Below the pieces are notes generated by a model, which saw only the letters and a program-made list of their open reading frames with translations, did no database searches and was not told the DNA's origin. Source: Auanema rhodensis (lineage: Eukaryota > Nematoda > Chromadorea > Rhabditida > Rhabditidae). From it: a DNA stretch of 64,000 nt. The number at the start of each line of letters is the position of its first letter. The stretch's first letter is position 1. The DNA lies in contig OZ059894.1 in the NCBI GenBank assembly GCA_964057225.1, positions 5,642,001-5,706,000 of the forward strand. Direction: 5' to 3'. The translations under genes and the position numbers were made by a program. Positions 52,464 to 63,950 of the stretch are shown here, piece after piece.

Positions 52464-52692
52464 ACTAAAAAAGTATTAAAATTAAAATATTTAATATTAA
52501 CCATCAAAAACTTAAGCTTAAAAAAATTAAAATTTCAGTATTCTCGTCTAATTGAAAATACGATAGATATCTTACGACTAGTGCAAATACTATTTTTAAT
52601 CCAACGTCGGCTTATTCAAAATTAGTTATTTTGGAAGCATTACTTTGCGCTTTTACTTGATTTATCACGAAAGTGAAACTGTATCACTCTAA
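52464..52692. promoter_or_regulatory. Divergent promoter interval ALG5/INTS5
   Basis: 229 bases between the two start codons. On the minus strand TTTTTTAG falls immediately before GT and the ALG5 ATG, so ALG5 is probably trans-spliced. No specific transcription-factor site is claimed. Confidence 0.5.
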
Positions 52693-55600
52693 ATGGAAGG
52701 AGGAGTAGAGTTTTCTCCGTGCTCCGCTGAATCCGGCGAGGTTGGTAATTCTATTACCAGTTTTAATGTCTTGTTTTAGTTGCTAGAAGTGGGCGAAATT
52801 AGAGATGAAGAGGGTGAAGCTGACTTAGGGGAGATATTTGATGAATCCTTAGTTACTATAGATTCTACTGATATGTTTAATGAGTCTGTTGAATGGGACA
52901 CGGTAGAAAATTTGCTTAATATCACATAAGTTTATTTAAAACTTTAGAAATATGATGAGGTTAGGATTGTTCAAGAGAAATTTCTAAAAATTGCAACTAT
53001 TGGTGATTTATCTAGTATATATAGAAATAGACCTATTTGGACCGCTGTTCCTGCTTCTGATCTGATTGAACCTTGCATAAATATATGGAATATTTTACCA
53101 ACTGCTAGGTTGTTAAGTTTGAATATTCTTCTCAGTAAAAATATTTTTTCAGAGCAGCTGCAATGGGTTTCACAAGTCTTCTTATTCATGAGAATACGCA
53201 TTTATTTTTTACAGGAAAAGAAAATGCTCAACTAGGTTTCAGTTTTTCGTTATACTCTGGAGTACAAGTGAATTTCAGCCGGGACAGATTTCTCATCTGT
53301 TGAAAACGCTGCTTTAGCCCTTCTGAAGTTTATGAATGAATATGCTGGTAGTTGCGGAACTGATTTGACTGCTGAAGTGTTGAGGGTTTTTTTTAATTCG
53401 CAGAATGTTTTCTATTTATGTATAACTTAAGTGGTGTTGTGCTACCGGTAGTGAATTGAGCGAACAGAATAAAGGTAGACTCATCGCAGATAATTCAAGA
53501 TCACCAAAACAATTATTTGATCTTTTCTTAACTGTTTCTTCAGTTAAGGAATTAATTCATTTACTAAACTCCCTAATCAGAAAATTGTTTGTTTTATTAC
53601 TATGTAATTCCTAATTTATTATTTACTTATTTTAAGGCTCGACGAAGATCCTGATAAATGTATGACTGTGCTATTTGAAGCTTCAAGATTCGGAGCAGAC
53701 TTCAATTGGATTTGGCAACATATTGTGTATGTTCTTGTTTACGTTTCAATTATTTATTCTTACCAATTTTTTAGCTCTGCTTATACGGATGCAATAGTAA
53801 ACTATATGTTCCTGGTAGGATCTCAACAATTTCATATATTCGTATATAATCTTAAAAAGAAAGATAAAGAGCAGGTATATCACAAAAATATAGTTCTTGG
53901 GTTATCTGTAATTTCAGGTTCATCCTGCAATACTGAACTCAATGCTTGACGACTATAATCGAAAATTTTCTTTTTTATCCGAAGTTTTTAATTTTATATC
54001 TCACAAGGGCAATTCTGAATTGAAAAACAAAGTGTCTCGTATGATTCAAGTTAGTTTTTTAAATCTTAAAATTTAATGAATTTAACAATTAGGAAAGCTT
54101 GGAAAATGATAACTCTGATCAAAAAAATCAAAATTTGAATATGGTATACTTTTTCAAGCTTGTTACTTGTTCTGCAGAAACTCTTCGAATTTTGATCAGT
54201 CAATACTTACATCTAGGTATAAATCACAACATTTTGAAAATTCATTAAAGAAAACAATTGCAGCCAATCCTATAAACTTCATTCGTGGCATTCACCAAGT
54301 GCTCTCGGTTGATAAACGTTTGGTTCTCCCAACATTGTCATACAGTGAGTTTTCGGGACAAATGCTGGCAGCGATTGATTCAAAATCACTGGGAATAATT
54401 TTCAAAGTTATCGCTTATATTGCTTTTGACGATAATATATTCAATGGTATTAATAATTTGTTTTATTTTTGATGTATCATCATTTAAGGCTTGAAATATC
54501 TGGGTAATGATACTATTTCAATTATAAAAAAGTCTGCTCTAATAGCCGTAGAGACTGTAATCAACTCAATTTTGAACATCGCCCATAATAATGAAACAAG
54601 TGTAGATGATCCACCACTTCGTGCTTTTGCTTCTGATGCAGAATTGCAATTCATTATCGACGTAGCTGTAAACAAATTAGATTCGTGAGCTTTATTTTTT
54701 TTTTCCTTATAATCTCTATTATTCAGGACTCCTATTCTATTAAGATATCTACATTCACTCACAATAAAATTAGGAGAACTGAAAGGTGCTGAAATCGTTG
54801 CCAGAATTTTGTTTATTTGCGAAGACAAGACAAAGGTTTTTAATTCAAAGTTTCAAAGCTATGTTTGAATCCCCCTTTTAGCTTTCCATCATTCCTGCGT
54901 TTCTATATACAATATGCCCTTTTTATCCCAACATAATGCAAGTGATGTACCGTAACTTATTGGCTTTCCGAAGTGCTTTCCTTGAACAACGCCAGTGTAT
55001 TTTTCATTGAGTTCTATATTATTTAATTTGGAGTTTTTGTAGCAGAAGACATTGATATTTTAATAGTTGCAAATCTTCAAATTATCTTGAGTTGGGAAAT
55101 TTCTTCGGAAGAAAACAGTCCTCACAAATACTTTAGGTAATCGGTTTCTTTTACCATCAACTGTGTCTTTTCTAGATTTAATCCTGGGTTTTATCTTGGT
55201 GAGTTACTTGCTGATTTGCTTTCTACTACATTAGAATTCATAGCTGAACAGGTCAGTTAAATTTATTACAGTTGAATTTTTTAAATGATTTTATAGAAAG
55301 TTAAACATAATCTGGAAAAAGTTAGATCTATATTACATGCGTTCATCAAACTCTTAACATCTTTATCTCCTTCCAAAACGTCTCAGATAGGTAAACAAGG
55401 ACAGGTATGTAGCTTTACTTTTAAATTATTATCTAGTATTGGTACTTAGATTCGAACTATTCTATTCACTGGTCGTTATGCTTACAAAACTGCTATTCAA
55501 CTTGCTGCCATTGTAAAATCTACTTTAATTGACACAACTTCTAGTATTTGTTTTACATATCTGAGTTTAAATAGGAAAAAAATTACTTTCAGAGAATTCA

Positions 55601-57008
55601 GATGACCTGAAGACGTTCCGTCGACTCTGCTCTGCCATTTTAGATTTTTATAGTAATTATTGTAATGCTCTCATGGATAGTTTTTTTACTTTGTTTATTC
55701 AATCCTATATTATAGGATGCATGCAGGTTAGGCAGCTATTTTTTTATTTCATTTACGAACAATATTAAGGATTCTAATCTACTTTTTGGCGAAGATGTTA
55801 TGCTTAACCCCTGGATTGATCCTTCTGTTGATAAAGAAGCTGATATAGATGTTTTTATATGTGTTCGTGCAAAATAGATTTGAAAGGTTTAGGATGAGTA
55901 CTCATTCTTGGATGCTGTAGAGAAAATGTCCGTCAGAAAAAAAGTGGTACAACTGGCTCATTCTGGAATCATTGGAAAAGGTGCCAGACGTCTTCACCCT
56001 CTGTCTACTGCAACAGTACAGTGCACTAGAATATTTCATCTCATAATTTCTACTTAAGGTTGATCAATATTTCCGAAGAGAAGTATTTGTGGATAGTATT
56101 AGAACACTTTGCATCGGGGAAAATGTAGCTACAAACATTTCTAATTGTAAAGTTTTAGTATGTTAACGGTCGTTTCGAACAGCAGTAAACATTTTTTTAG
56201 GCAAATCTTCTAACTGAATTATTCTGCCAAGATGCATTGTCTGGAGAAATGCTTTTCGGGGAATGGGAGCTAGAGAAGGAAACAATAGCAAGGTATGATA
56301 TTTTCATGTATGGTCGCAACTTTATGAATTCCTGTAGATACTTGGAAATTTTGCATCGCTATAATGCTAGTTCAGTAGGTAGAAGTCTTCTCAATATTGT
56401 ATCCGAGAACAAACCTTGTTTATGGTATTGTTTACCAATACTGAAAGCTGTGCTGGCCTCGATTTTGGTTTGTATTATAACTATTTTGTTAATATATCGT
56501 TTTTTTTTAGAATCGTTTTGAAGGTGCTGTGCATAAGAGTAATCCTCCCTTACCATCTGATGTTGACCAATTAGATTCGTTAGTATTCTTACTAAGGCAA
56601 GCTGATTTGTTGCCTCAAAAATTTGAAATTCTGCTAGATATTGTTCCCGAAGTTTCGAATTATGAAGGATTCTTACTTGTAATGGAAGTGTGGAAATATT
56701 ATCAGGTTTGTACTTTTTCAACCCAATATCTGTACTTCTTTCTCAGAGAAGAACTATAACTATCAGTTTGGTAAATCAAGCAGTGATATCTATGCAGAAA
56801 AACAGCTCGTTAGATACTTTGATGGTTAGTGTTCCTGGATTTATATGTATAATATATATATATATATATATATTTACAGGATAGTTGGGAAGGAGATTTT
56901 GAAGTTTATCGTCTAGTAATTCAAAAACATATCGTCAAATTAGGATATCTGTTTCCTATACTTTTCAAATCTGAAATAGAAGCTTTATCGAAGAATGGGT
57001 CTTCATAG
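52693..57008 (+). CDS. INTS5: Integrator complex subunit 5 (INTS5)
   Basis: Nuclear Integrator subunit, part of the complex that cleaves snRNA 3' ends and attenuates paused RNA polymerase II. More than 20 small exons give roughly 1,000 residues, close to human INTS5 (1,019). The start is [16 protein letters not shown], then an acidic stretch. Helical-repeat landmarks match human: NILPTARAAAMGF (human SLPPARAAVLDH), [17 protein letters not shown] (human SVQHSPHFDWVVAHI), [14 protein letters not shown] (human HAGVIGRGLK), [48 protein letters not shown] (human LLPPALGNMHEVFSQLAPF) and a final [13 protein letters not shown] (human LHRNIDRLGLF). The stop TAG is at 57008. One internal join near 55000 uses a GTAGCAG acceptor to keep frame. 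A (TA)n run sits in an intron at about 56851-56872. It heads a plus-strand array with the adducin gene. Confidence 0.85.
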
Positions 57009-57347
57009 CATAATGTGATAGTTCTGTGATTGCACTTTGGAAGTTTTCACTAATTTTCTTTTCAGGAATATGTTATTGCTCTATGAGCTTTTAATATTAA
57101 TATAACTGTTTATTTGTTATTCCTTGTTTCGCGTCACTGAATTCTGTTAATTTCGATGTACAGCTCGGTTTATGTTCTGATCTCTTTTTACGGTTTTTTA
57201 ATATAGTTTGTAATAAAAACAATTCTAAGATTTGATACATTTACAAGACAAGTGTAAGAATACTCTGAAAAAAGCTCGTTATTATCAGTGTTATCATATC
57301 TATTTTGATGGCAACGTTGCATTCCTATACATATTGATTACTCTAAG
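57009..57347. other. Intergenic region INTS5-adducin
   Basis: About 339 bases holding the INTS5 3' UTR. A poly-T/TATAG acceptor-like stretch (TTTTTTAATATAG, about 57196-57208) and AATAAA-like sequence (GTAATAAAAAC) follow. There is no other coding stretch. Confidence 0.4.
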
Positions 57348-58521
57348 ATGTTCCCGATAGGTGTGGTCAGCTCCTCTGGTATTTCAAATATGAGTAAGAT
57401 TTATTATATTTATACTAGTTAAACTTCCACCTGTATAGATGGACGAGTACAAAAAACACCTATTGCTGATTTAACATTTGGAACGTATTCTGGAGGGGAA
57501 GATCATATACGTAATAAGTTAGCCTGCTTATATCGTTTGGTTGATCTCCATAGTTGGAGCCAAAGTATATATAACCACATCACGGTATTGTTAGAATCTG
57601 AACTCGTTAAATTTCCGTCTATCAAGGTTCGTCTTGCCGCATCTGAAAGGGACGAAATACTTATTAATCCATTCGGATTGCTTTACCATGAGATAACTGC
57701 AGCTAGTTTGATAAAAGTAAATTTAGACGGTGATGTTTTAGATCCTGGCAATACTGGATTAGGAATTAACCAGGTTCTATTCAAGAATAACCTTCAAAAA
57801 GAAATCAATATGTTTATTATAGGCAGGATATATTCTTCATTCTGCCCTCCATGCTGCTCGACCAGACGTTCAAGTCATTGTTCACCTTCATGTTCCATCT
57901 GTAGCTGCTGTCGCTTCTATGAAATGTGGATTGCTTCCCATTTGCCAAGAAGCCATGATCGTGGGTGAAGTAGCTTATCATGACTATCAGGTTAGGAGTT
58001 GATGAAGGACAAAAAGGAAATATTCTCATATATCATTAGGGCATTTTGGTTGATGCTAACGAGAAAGCATCTTTGACCAAGGATTTGGGATCGAAAAATG
58101 TCATGCTTTTAAGAAATCATGGTTTTGTTGTTTGTGCTTCAAGCATTGAAAAGGCTTTCTTGCTTACTTACCATCTTATTATTGCATGTGAAACACAGGT
58201 GTTTTTGCTTTTCATGATCTCTAATAAAGGAACAATTATATATATATACAGGTTAAAGCTTTTGCTGCCGGCTTCAATGGTATTAATGTACCATCTGCTG
58301 AAGCAGCACATCGCGCTTTTCACACAGCTTCAGGAGGAGGCGGAGGGGTGAATCGCCAAGCTGATGGTCATGTTGAGACAACTAAGTGGGGTGTGGGTGA
58401 GCTGGAATGGGAAGCTTATATGAGAACATTGGATAATATGGTATTGTTCAATCAAAGATATTTAAATATAATTTTATTTCAGAATTTGGGCACTGGACAT
58501 CAATATCGTAGAGCCATGTAA
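57348..58521 (+). CDS. add-2: Short adducin (class II aldolase-like head only)
   Basis: Adducin caps actin filaments and links them to spectrin in the membrane skeleton. The gene encodes the N-terminal head domain and lacks the long C-terminal MARCKS-like tail. The start [15 protein letters not shown] joins to [15 protein letters not shown]. Conserved adducin/aldolase-fold text follows: [39 protein letters not shown] (the zinc-site histidines of class II aldolases), [38 protein letters not shown] and [20 protein letters not shown]. The end is [18 protein letters not shown], then [10 protein letters not shown] and TAA at 58521. Vertebrate adducins have LRNHGL, ACEIQV and MRMLDNLGYRTGY at these places. 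From memory C. elegans add-2 is likewise a short form on chromosome V; the paralogue assignment is less sure than the family. It is followed after only 110 bases by the lectin/VWA gene. Confidence 0.88.
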
Positions 58522-58522
58522 A

Positions 58523-58556
58523 GCTCATTTCACACTTGTTTTATGTGTGAATGAGC
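58523..58556 (+). promoter_or_regulatory. Hairpin in the adducin-lectin intercistronic region
   Basis: GCTCATTTCACAC (58523-58535) pairs with GTGTGAATGAGC (58545-58556), with one bulged base and a nine-base T-rich loop. It starts one base past the adducin stop and lies 26 bases before a TTTTTTAG acceptor at 58582. In C. elegans operons a stem-loop followed by a U-rich element directs SL2 trans-splicing, so this fits that role; the role is inference. Confidence 0.6.
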
Positions 58557-58574
58557 AGTAAAACGTGATTTAAA

Positions 58575-58582
58575 TTTTTTAG
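58575..58582 (+). promoter_or_regulatory. Probable trans-splice acceptor (TTTTTTAG) before the lectin/VWA gene
   Basis: A T-run and AG end at 58582, 49 bases before the chosen ATG and 61 bases after the adducin stop. There is too little room for a promoter, so spliced-leader processing is likely. Confidence 0.55.
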
Positions 58583-58631
58583 CGCTGTGCTATATAGTCC
58601 AGATATTGTAGTCACAAGCATCACCGTAAAT

Positions 58632-61044
58632 ATGAAAGCATTGCGCTTTTTCTGTCTCATCCTTTTGATATCTGTAGTCCATGCTGAAATAGGTTGTGAG
58701 GCTAATTGGCACGCCTTTGGGCAACATTGTTATCGTGTAGGATTTTTTGTTTATTTTTATAGAAATTTTTGTTTAATCTGTTCAATATTTTGTATAAAAC
58801 ATTTCTCTATAGCATTATCTTGGGAAACCAGTAACATTCGATGAAGCAAATGAAATTTGTGTAAGTAATGGTGGCCATCTAGCTTCTATCAACACCGTGG
58901 AAGAATCTGCTTTCATATTCAGTAATTTTTCAAACAAGAAGCTTCTGTAATACAGTAACGTAAAGATATTTCTTCGACCGGAGGACAATTCCCATTTGAT
59001 GGCCAGCCATGGGTAGGATTCAAGAAACTCAATAAAAAGTGGCAATGGATTGATGGATCTACTGGCTCTGGAGTGCAATGGGCTCCAGGAGAGCCAGATA
59101 ACAACCGGGGAAATGAATGGTGTGTTAAGGTATTAAGGATTTGAAACAGGTATAGAAATAATTATGTATTTACTAGTATGTGCCTGATATGGCTATGGAT
59201 AATGCGATGAAAATACGATATTACAAAGGTAAAACAAATGTTCTGAACGATGTGCCTTGTGAGAGAGCTACTACAAGATTTATTTGCAAGAAGCCACAAC
59301 ACGTAATACCAAAACCGTTAATTCAAGCTAGAATAGCTGCTGTACCTAATGGTAATCAGACTTAAATTTGGATACAACAACAATCTTTAGATATTGACTG
59401 TGAAAATGGATGGAAAGGATTATCTAGCACTGGCTTCTGCTACAAGGTTTGAATTCGTACCTATTCTTATCTAATATTAAAATATTCAGCATTTTTCTGA
59501 TTCTTCAGTTACTCAAGCTGGTGCTGAAGCTATTTGTGAGCAGCAAGGGGGACATCTGACTTCAATAACTTCAGAAGAAGAACTTTGTTTCGTATCTGGT
59601 TATTTAAGTGCATATTAGATATAATGAAAAAACCATCTACAGAGCTCTCAAAAACCGGAAAAATCTGTGAGTTTGATGATCAACCATGGATAGGTTTAGT
59701 AAAATCAATGTGTGGAAAATGGAGCTGGACTGATGGGGAAGATAGAAAAGTTATAAAATGGGCTCCTGGAGAGCCAAACGGAAATTTTGATTCTGACGAG
59801 AAATGTGTGAAGGTATTGTTTATTCAAATATGGAACTTCTTCAGAAACAGTATTTCAGCTTGTTGTTGATGTAGCTGTTAATTCTAGAAACGAAGTTGTT
59901 TACAACAACTTGACAGAAGTTTTGAATGATGTTCCTTGTGATCGTACTAGTACACGCTTCATTTGCAAAAGATTGTTGGCTTTCAAGCCAAAGATTCAAG
60001 TTCGTCCACCATTACCTACCGTTCCAATACCCGAATGCCCAAAAAACGCGGAAAAAGTTAGTGGTAACTGCGTATGTGTAAAAGGTTCTGTGGATATTCG
60101 CGATACAGACTTTCCTGAAAAGGACAATTATGAACATGTAGGTAGTGAACTTTGGGAGAGAATTTTTTAAATTTTTAGGGAGAAGTGTGTATTCCAAAGA
60201 ATCCTTGTCAAGAAGTGGATATCCCAATATCCATTGTGTTTGTAGTAGACTCATCAGGATCCATAGGTGATGATTGGGTATATGTAGGTTTTTTATATTA
60301 TGGTTTTTTTTCAATTAAAAAATTTAAACTTGATGTGATATATGATAATTATAGGTTCTTGAATTTTTGAAAAACGCGGCTGAAATAGTTCCTAAAAGCT
60401 CTCACGTTGGATTTGTCAAATACTCGAATGATGTCTCTGCGTCATTGTGGCTTCCAAATCCTTGGACCGAAGAACAATTCGCAAACTCCATTCCAGCTGA
60501 ACATGATCAAGGCCTCACGAACACACCTGCGGGTTTGAAAAAGGCACAAGAAATGCTTCAGGTTTAGAAATAATGAATAACAACAAAAAAAAGTAAAACA
60601 ATTAGAAAGATAACCATAAATCCAAAATAGTGGTACTTGTTACTGATGGAATTCCCCAAATCGAGGGATATAGTTTAGCTAGAGCCAATGAAATGTCTAT
60701 AGCTGCTGTAAATGAGGTGGTATTTTAATAATATAATAATATAAAGTTTTTAATTTCAGCTAGATAAGGATGATATCAAGATTTTCATTATGGGCATTGG
60801 TCAATATATTAAGTCAGCCGCTAACTCCATAAAATCTTGGGTTAAAAAGCCTGAAGATTATTTTCCGTATCATCAATCTATTTCGGTACATTTACAATAT
60901 ATCAAATTAGAAGAAGTTGAACGATTTTTTATATGTTTCTTATTATTGCAGATGTTAACCAATCTTCACATGCGCAATGTTCTGATGAAAGTTTGCGATC
61001 AAGACCAAATCCGAGAATATCTCAATCATCCTAAAGCAATTTAA
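58632..61044 (+). CDS. Secreted protein with two C-type lectin domains and a von Willebrand factor A domain
   Basis: Extracellular recognition or adhesion protein, roughly 540 aa. The start MKALRFFCLILLISVVHAE is a signal peptide; I prefer this ATG to the one at 58587, which only adds a non-signal leader. CTLD1 begins CEANWHAFGQHCYR, then has EICVSNGGHLASINTVEE, PWVGFKKLNKKWQWIDG, WAPGEPDNNRG and RATTRFICKK. CTLD2 has CENGWKGLSSTGFCYK, EAICEQQGGHLTSITSEEE, PWIGLVKSMCGKWSWTDG, WAPGEPNGNFDSDEKCVK and STRFICKR. A Pro-rich linker and small Cys part (CPKNAEKVSGNCVCVKG) precede the VWA domain: IVFVVDSSGSIGDDW (MIDAS DxSxS), LTNTPAGL (MIDAS Thr) and VVLVTDGIPQ (MIDAS Asp). The metal site is complete. 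Nematode clec genes of this CTLD-CTLD-VWA plan are known. AATAAA lies 45 bases past the stop. It is convergent with the TTR-like gene. Confidence 0.9.
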
Positions 61045-61088
61045 CATGCAATTACATTTAAGAACGTAATATTTTGTTATTAAGAAGT

Positions 61089-61094
61089 AATAAA
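61089..61094 (+). terminator. AATAAA polyadenylation signal of the lectin/VWA gene
   Basis: Perfect AATAAA 45 bases beyond the stop codon at 61044, followed by a T-rich stretch. Position and sequence are as expected for a nematode cleavage/polyadenylation site. Confidence 0.7.
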
Positions 61095-61279
61095 CTTTTC
61101 TCTATTTGAAGCTATTCTTTTGAAAAATCGATTTGGAATCTGCTGATTTATCGGCCTTTTCAAAAACACAGCTTGAAAAAAAAGATTTTATTTATATGAG
61201 TTGTAACAAGAATTTATTGTTAATCAAATAAATTATATTGTTAAAAAATTAATCTGAAATATCTTCTATAATGTAGGTT

Positions 61280-62124
61280 TTAGAAAATATTTGAAAGATC
61301 CTCAGCTAGTTCGCTGTAGCTTTTATGACTAGATAAATCGGAAGCCGCACTTCTCTTTGAAACAAGCATTTCGCGTTCTTCGGCAGGGAATATAGTTTCC
61401 AGGTTAAGAACTCCAATGTCAAACACCTTTTGAGGAGTCTTTCCTCTGGTGATGTAAGATTTGGGCAGAGCGAATTTCACTTTACGAGATCCAGGCTTAA
61501 ACACCACTGTTAATATTACAACGAATGCTCTTTTTCTATTTTCATGTAATTTCAATTAAGAATACCTTGATTCCATCATCGCAATCGTGATAAACCTTAA
61601 AGACGGGGTCGATGGGAGTAGCTTCTGCAGTCCCTCCACCGAGCTTGAATTCTCCCTTAGAGTCAGTGTATCCCTGGTCGAGTAAGTCATCTGGATCTGG
61701 CCCTAAAACAAATTGATCAGCGTTTGAAAATTTAATTTAAGTTTTATTTTAATAGCTAAATATTACAATAAACACTAACCAGAGTCCTCCTCCCACAATT
61801 TCACGCGAACCTTTTCAGCAGGCTTAGCTCCACACATCAATTTACCCTTAAAAGAGAAAATTAACATTATTCTAAAAGCTGAAGACTAAAATAATTTCTT
61901 TTTAATTAATCAAACGATGTAAGCGTCATCGAGATCACTTGAATATTTTCATTTATCATTTATAGTTGTAGCTAATTATTGCATTTTTTTATCTAAAGAT
62001 ATATCATGTTCATATATATCGTTTTTAACTATTTGTCTTCGAATTCATTTACCTTAATGGCAATAGATTGGTCTAGAAGAGCAAGAGTAGTTCCAACAAA
62101 AGCGAGAAGAATAAGATACTTCAT
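61280..62124 (-). CDS. Transthyretin-like (TTR) family secreted protein
   Basis: Nematode-specific transthyretin-like family; small secreted proteins, one of which (TTR-52) bridges apoptotic cells to engulfment receptors; role of this member unknown. Four exons, about 150 aa. The start MKYLILLAFVGTTLALLDQS is a signal peptide. The family core follows: IAIKGKLMCGAKPAEKVRVK, LWEEDSGPDPDDLLDQGYTD, SKGEFKLGGGTAEATPIDP and FKVYHDCDDGIK, with the two conserved cysteines (LMCG, HDCDD). Then come PGSRKVKFALPKSYIT and LNLETIFPAE. An unusual Ser-rich tail (SKRSAASDLSSHKSYSELAE) extends past the usual end. The last intron uses a GTGTTTAAG acceptor to keep frame. A CATTCAG acceptor lies six bases before the ATG, so it is probably trans-spliced. 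Confidence 0.92.
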
Positions 62125-63950
62125 GATGATCTGAATGAAATTTTCTGATTATGAAAAATATAATGAAAAAGCATAAAAGTGCCGAATCAGAAGCATACTA
62201 AAAATTTTTAAGAATTTAAGATTCTAAGAATTTTTTTTTATGAAAGTCGTTCAAATTTCTAAAGCTATAAGTAAGATAATTTGAAAAATTTCAAAGCTAA
62301 AGAATATACATCAATTCAAACTGTTTAATAAGGATACGATTTAATTTTACACTAACACATTTCACTACAATTATAGCACATCGTCAAATGGCAGAAAAAA
62401 AGTTATTAACTGCTGACATTGGTTAGATATAAAGTCAGCAACTATTATAATCTGCTAGTTCATCAAAGTATTCCGAAAAAAAAAATTTTTTGCCTATATT
62501 TATAGACAATGATAAAATACTGTAGAAACGTGCTCTCATTGATATTGATATTTTTGTGTTGTTGTCAATCACTTTGTGCTTATCGAATAATCATTTCTTT
62601 ATCAATTTGAAGGATATTATTATGAATAAAGCTGTTTTAATGATTAGAGAGTCCTTCACAATTATCAAGCTATAAACTTTAAACCATAAAATATGTCTAT
62701 ATATTTTCTATATTCATGTATATGTATATACATAGATATATATTGTAAATATATGAAAAAAGACTATATATTTTGAGAATTTAACATTTTTAAATTCAAA
62801 AAGAGAAGTTAATTAGTTTGATAATGAGATAAAACCAATGTTGATATATAATTGTTTTAAATGAGGCAAAAATGTCTGGATGGAAGTTGAAAAATTCTAT
62901 CTTTCTCGGTTCTATTGAGATTTTGTGATCTAGTTCGACCTTTAAAGCATTAATATCCAGTATTAATTGCAAATTCGCAACTCTATCTCAAAAATTGTTA
63001 AAATGTTTAAGAATATTTATTATATTATGACTTTCATCTCATTTCATATTCCTTCATATAAAATATGATAAGATCTACTTTAAGAATAGTTTGAAACTCT
63101 TAGGCACAAAATATCAAAAATTAATGAAATAGTTTTCAAAAGAATTGAAATAATCTTTTTGAAATAAAATTGCGTCAATGTTGGTTTTTCAATACCTTAT
63201 GCATATTTGAAGTTTTTTGAATAAAAAAATATATGGAGAAGTTCATATATGTGTTCCAAAAATTATATATACGTGAATGTTTCTGGTCAGATGGATGATT
63301 CATCATAAAATATATTGTATCTTAACATGATATTCATTATCTTTTTCAAATTAAAAACCGAGTTCTCTTGGAATTTTATAGATGAAAAAGAACAACTTCT
63401 TCTTTACATGCTTCATGAACATAAGGAATTTAGGGATTCTTCTTGTTGTAGCTAGCATTAATTTTTCTATTATAGAATGTTTTAGAATAGCTAAACCATG
63501 AAAATACTCAGTAGTTGTAATCTAAGATGTTTTGCTATTGAATAGTATGAGAAGTTAGATCCAGACAGATTTTGGAACAGATAACTTGTTGTTGATACTT
63601 TTTAAGATATAAGAAATCTAGAGCACAAAATAAAAAAAATATTAAACTTTCAAATACTTCAATAAAGGTCACAATCATCAAAAATCAGCATGGAAGCACA
63701 TTACTAGTAAACTACATGTTAGCTTTTCAATGAACTACCAATGTCATTTTGAAAAAAAAATTAGAGGTGAACTCCGAATTTAAATATTTTTAATTAAATT
63801 TGTAATTAGAACAAGAATTGCCAAAGAAAAAATGGATGTTGAAACCAGTATTTAAATATTCTAACAAAGAAACTTTAAATGAAGTTTATTTCAAGACATA
63901 TAGCGTAAATTGGTTTTAAAAACATTTTAAAGCAGATTTTGAATATAAAT
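62125..63950. other. Intergenic AT-rich region
   Basis: Upstream of the TTR-like gene; no gene was seen. It presumably contains the TTR promoter. There are poly-A patches and TATATGTATATACATA stretches near 62717-62745. Confidence 0.5.
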
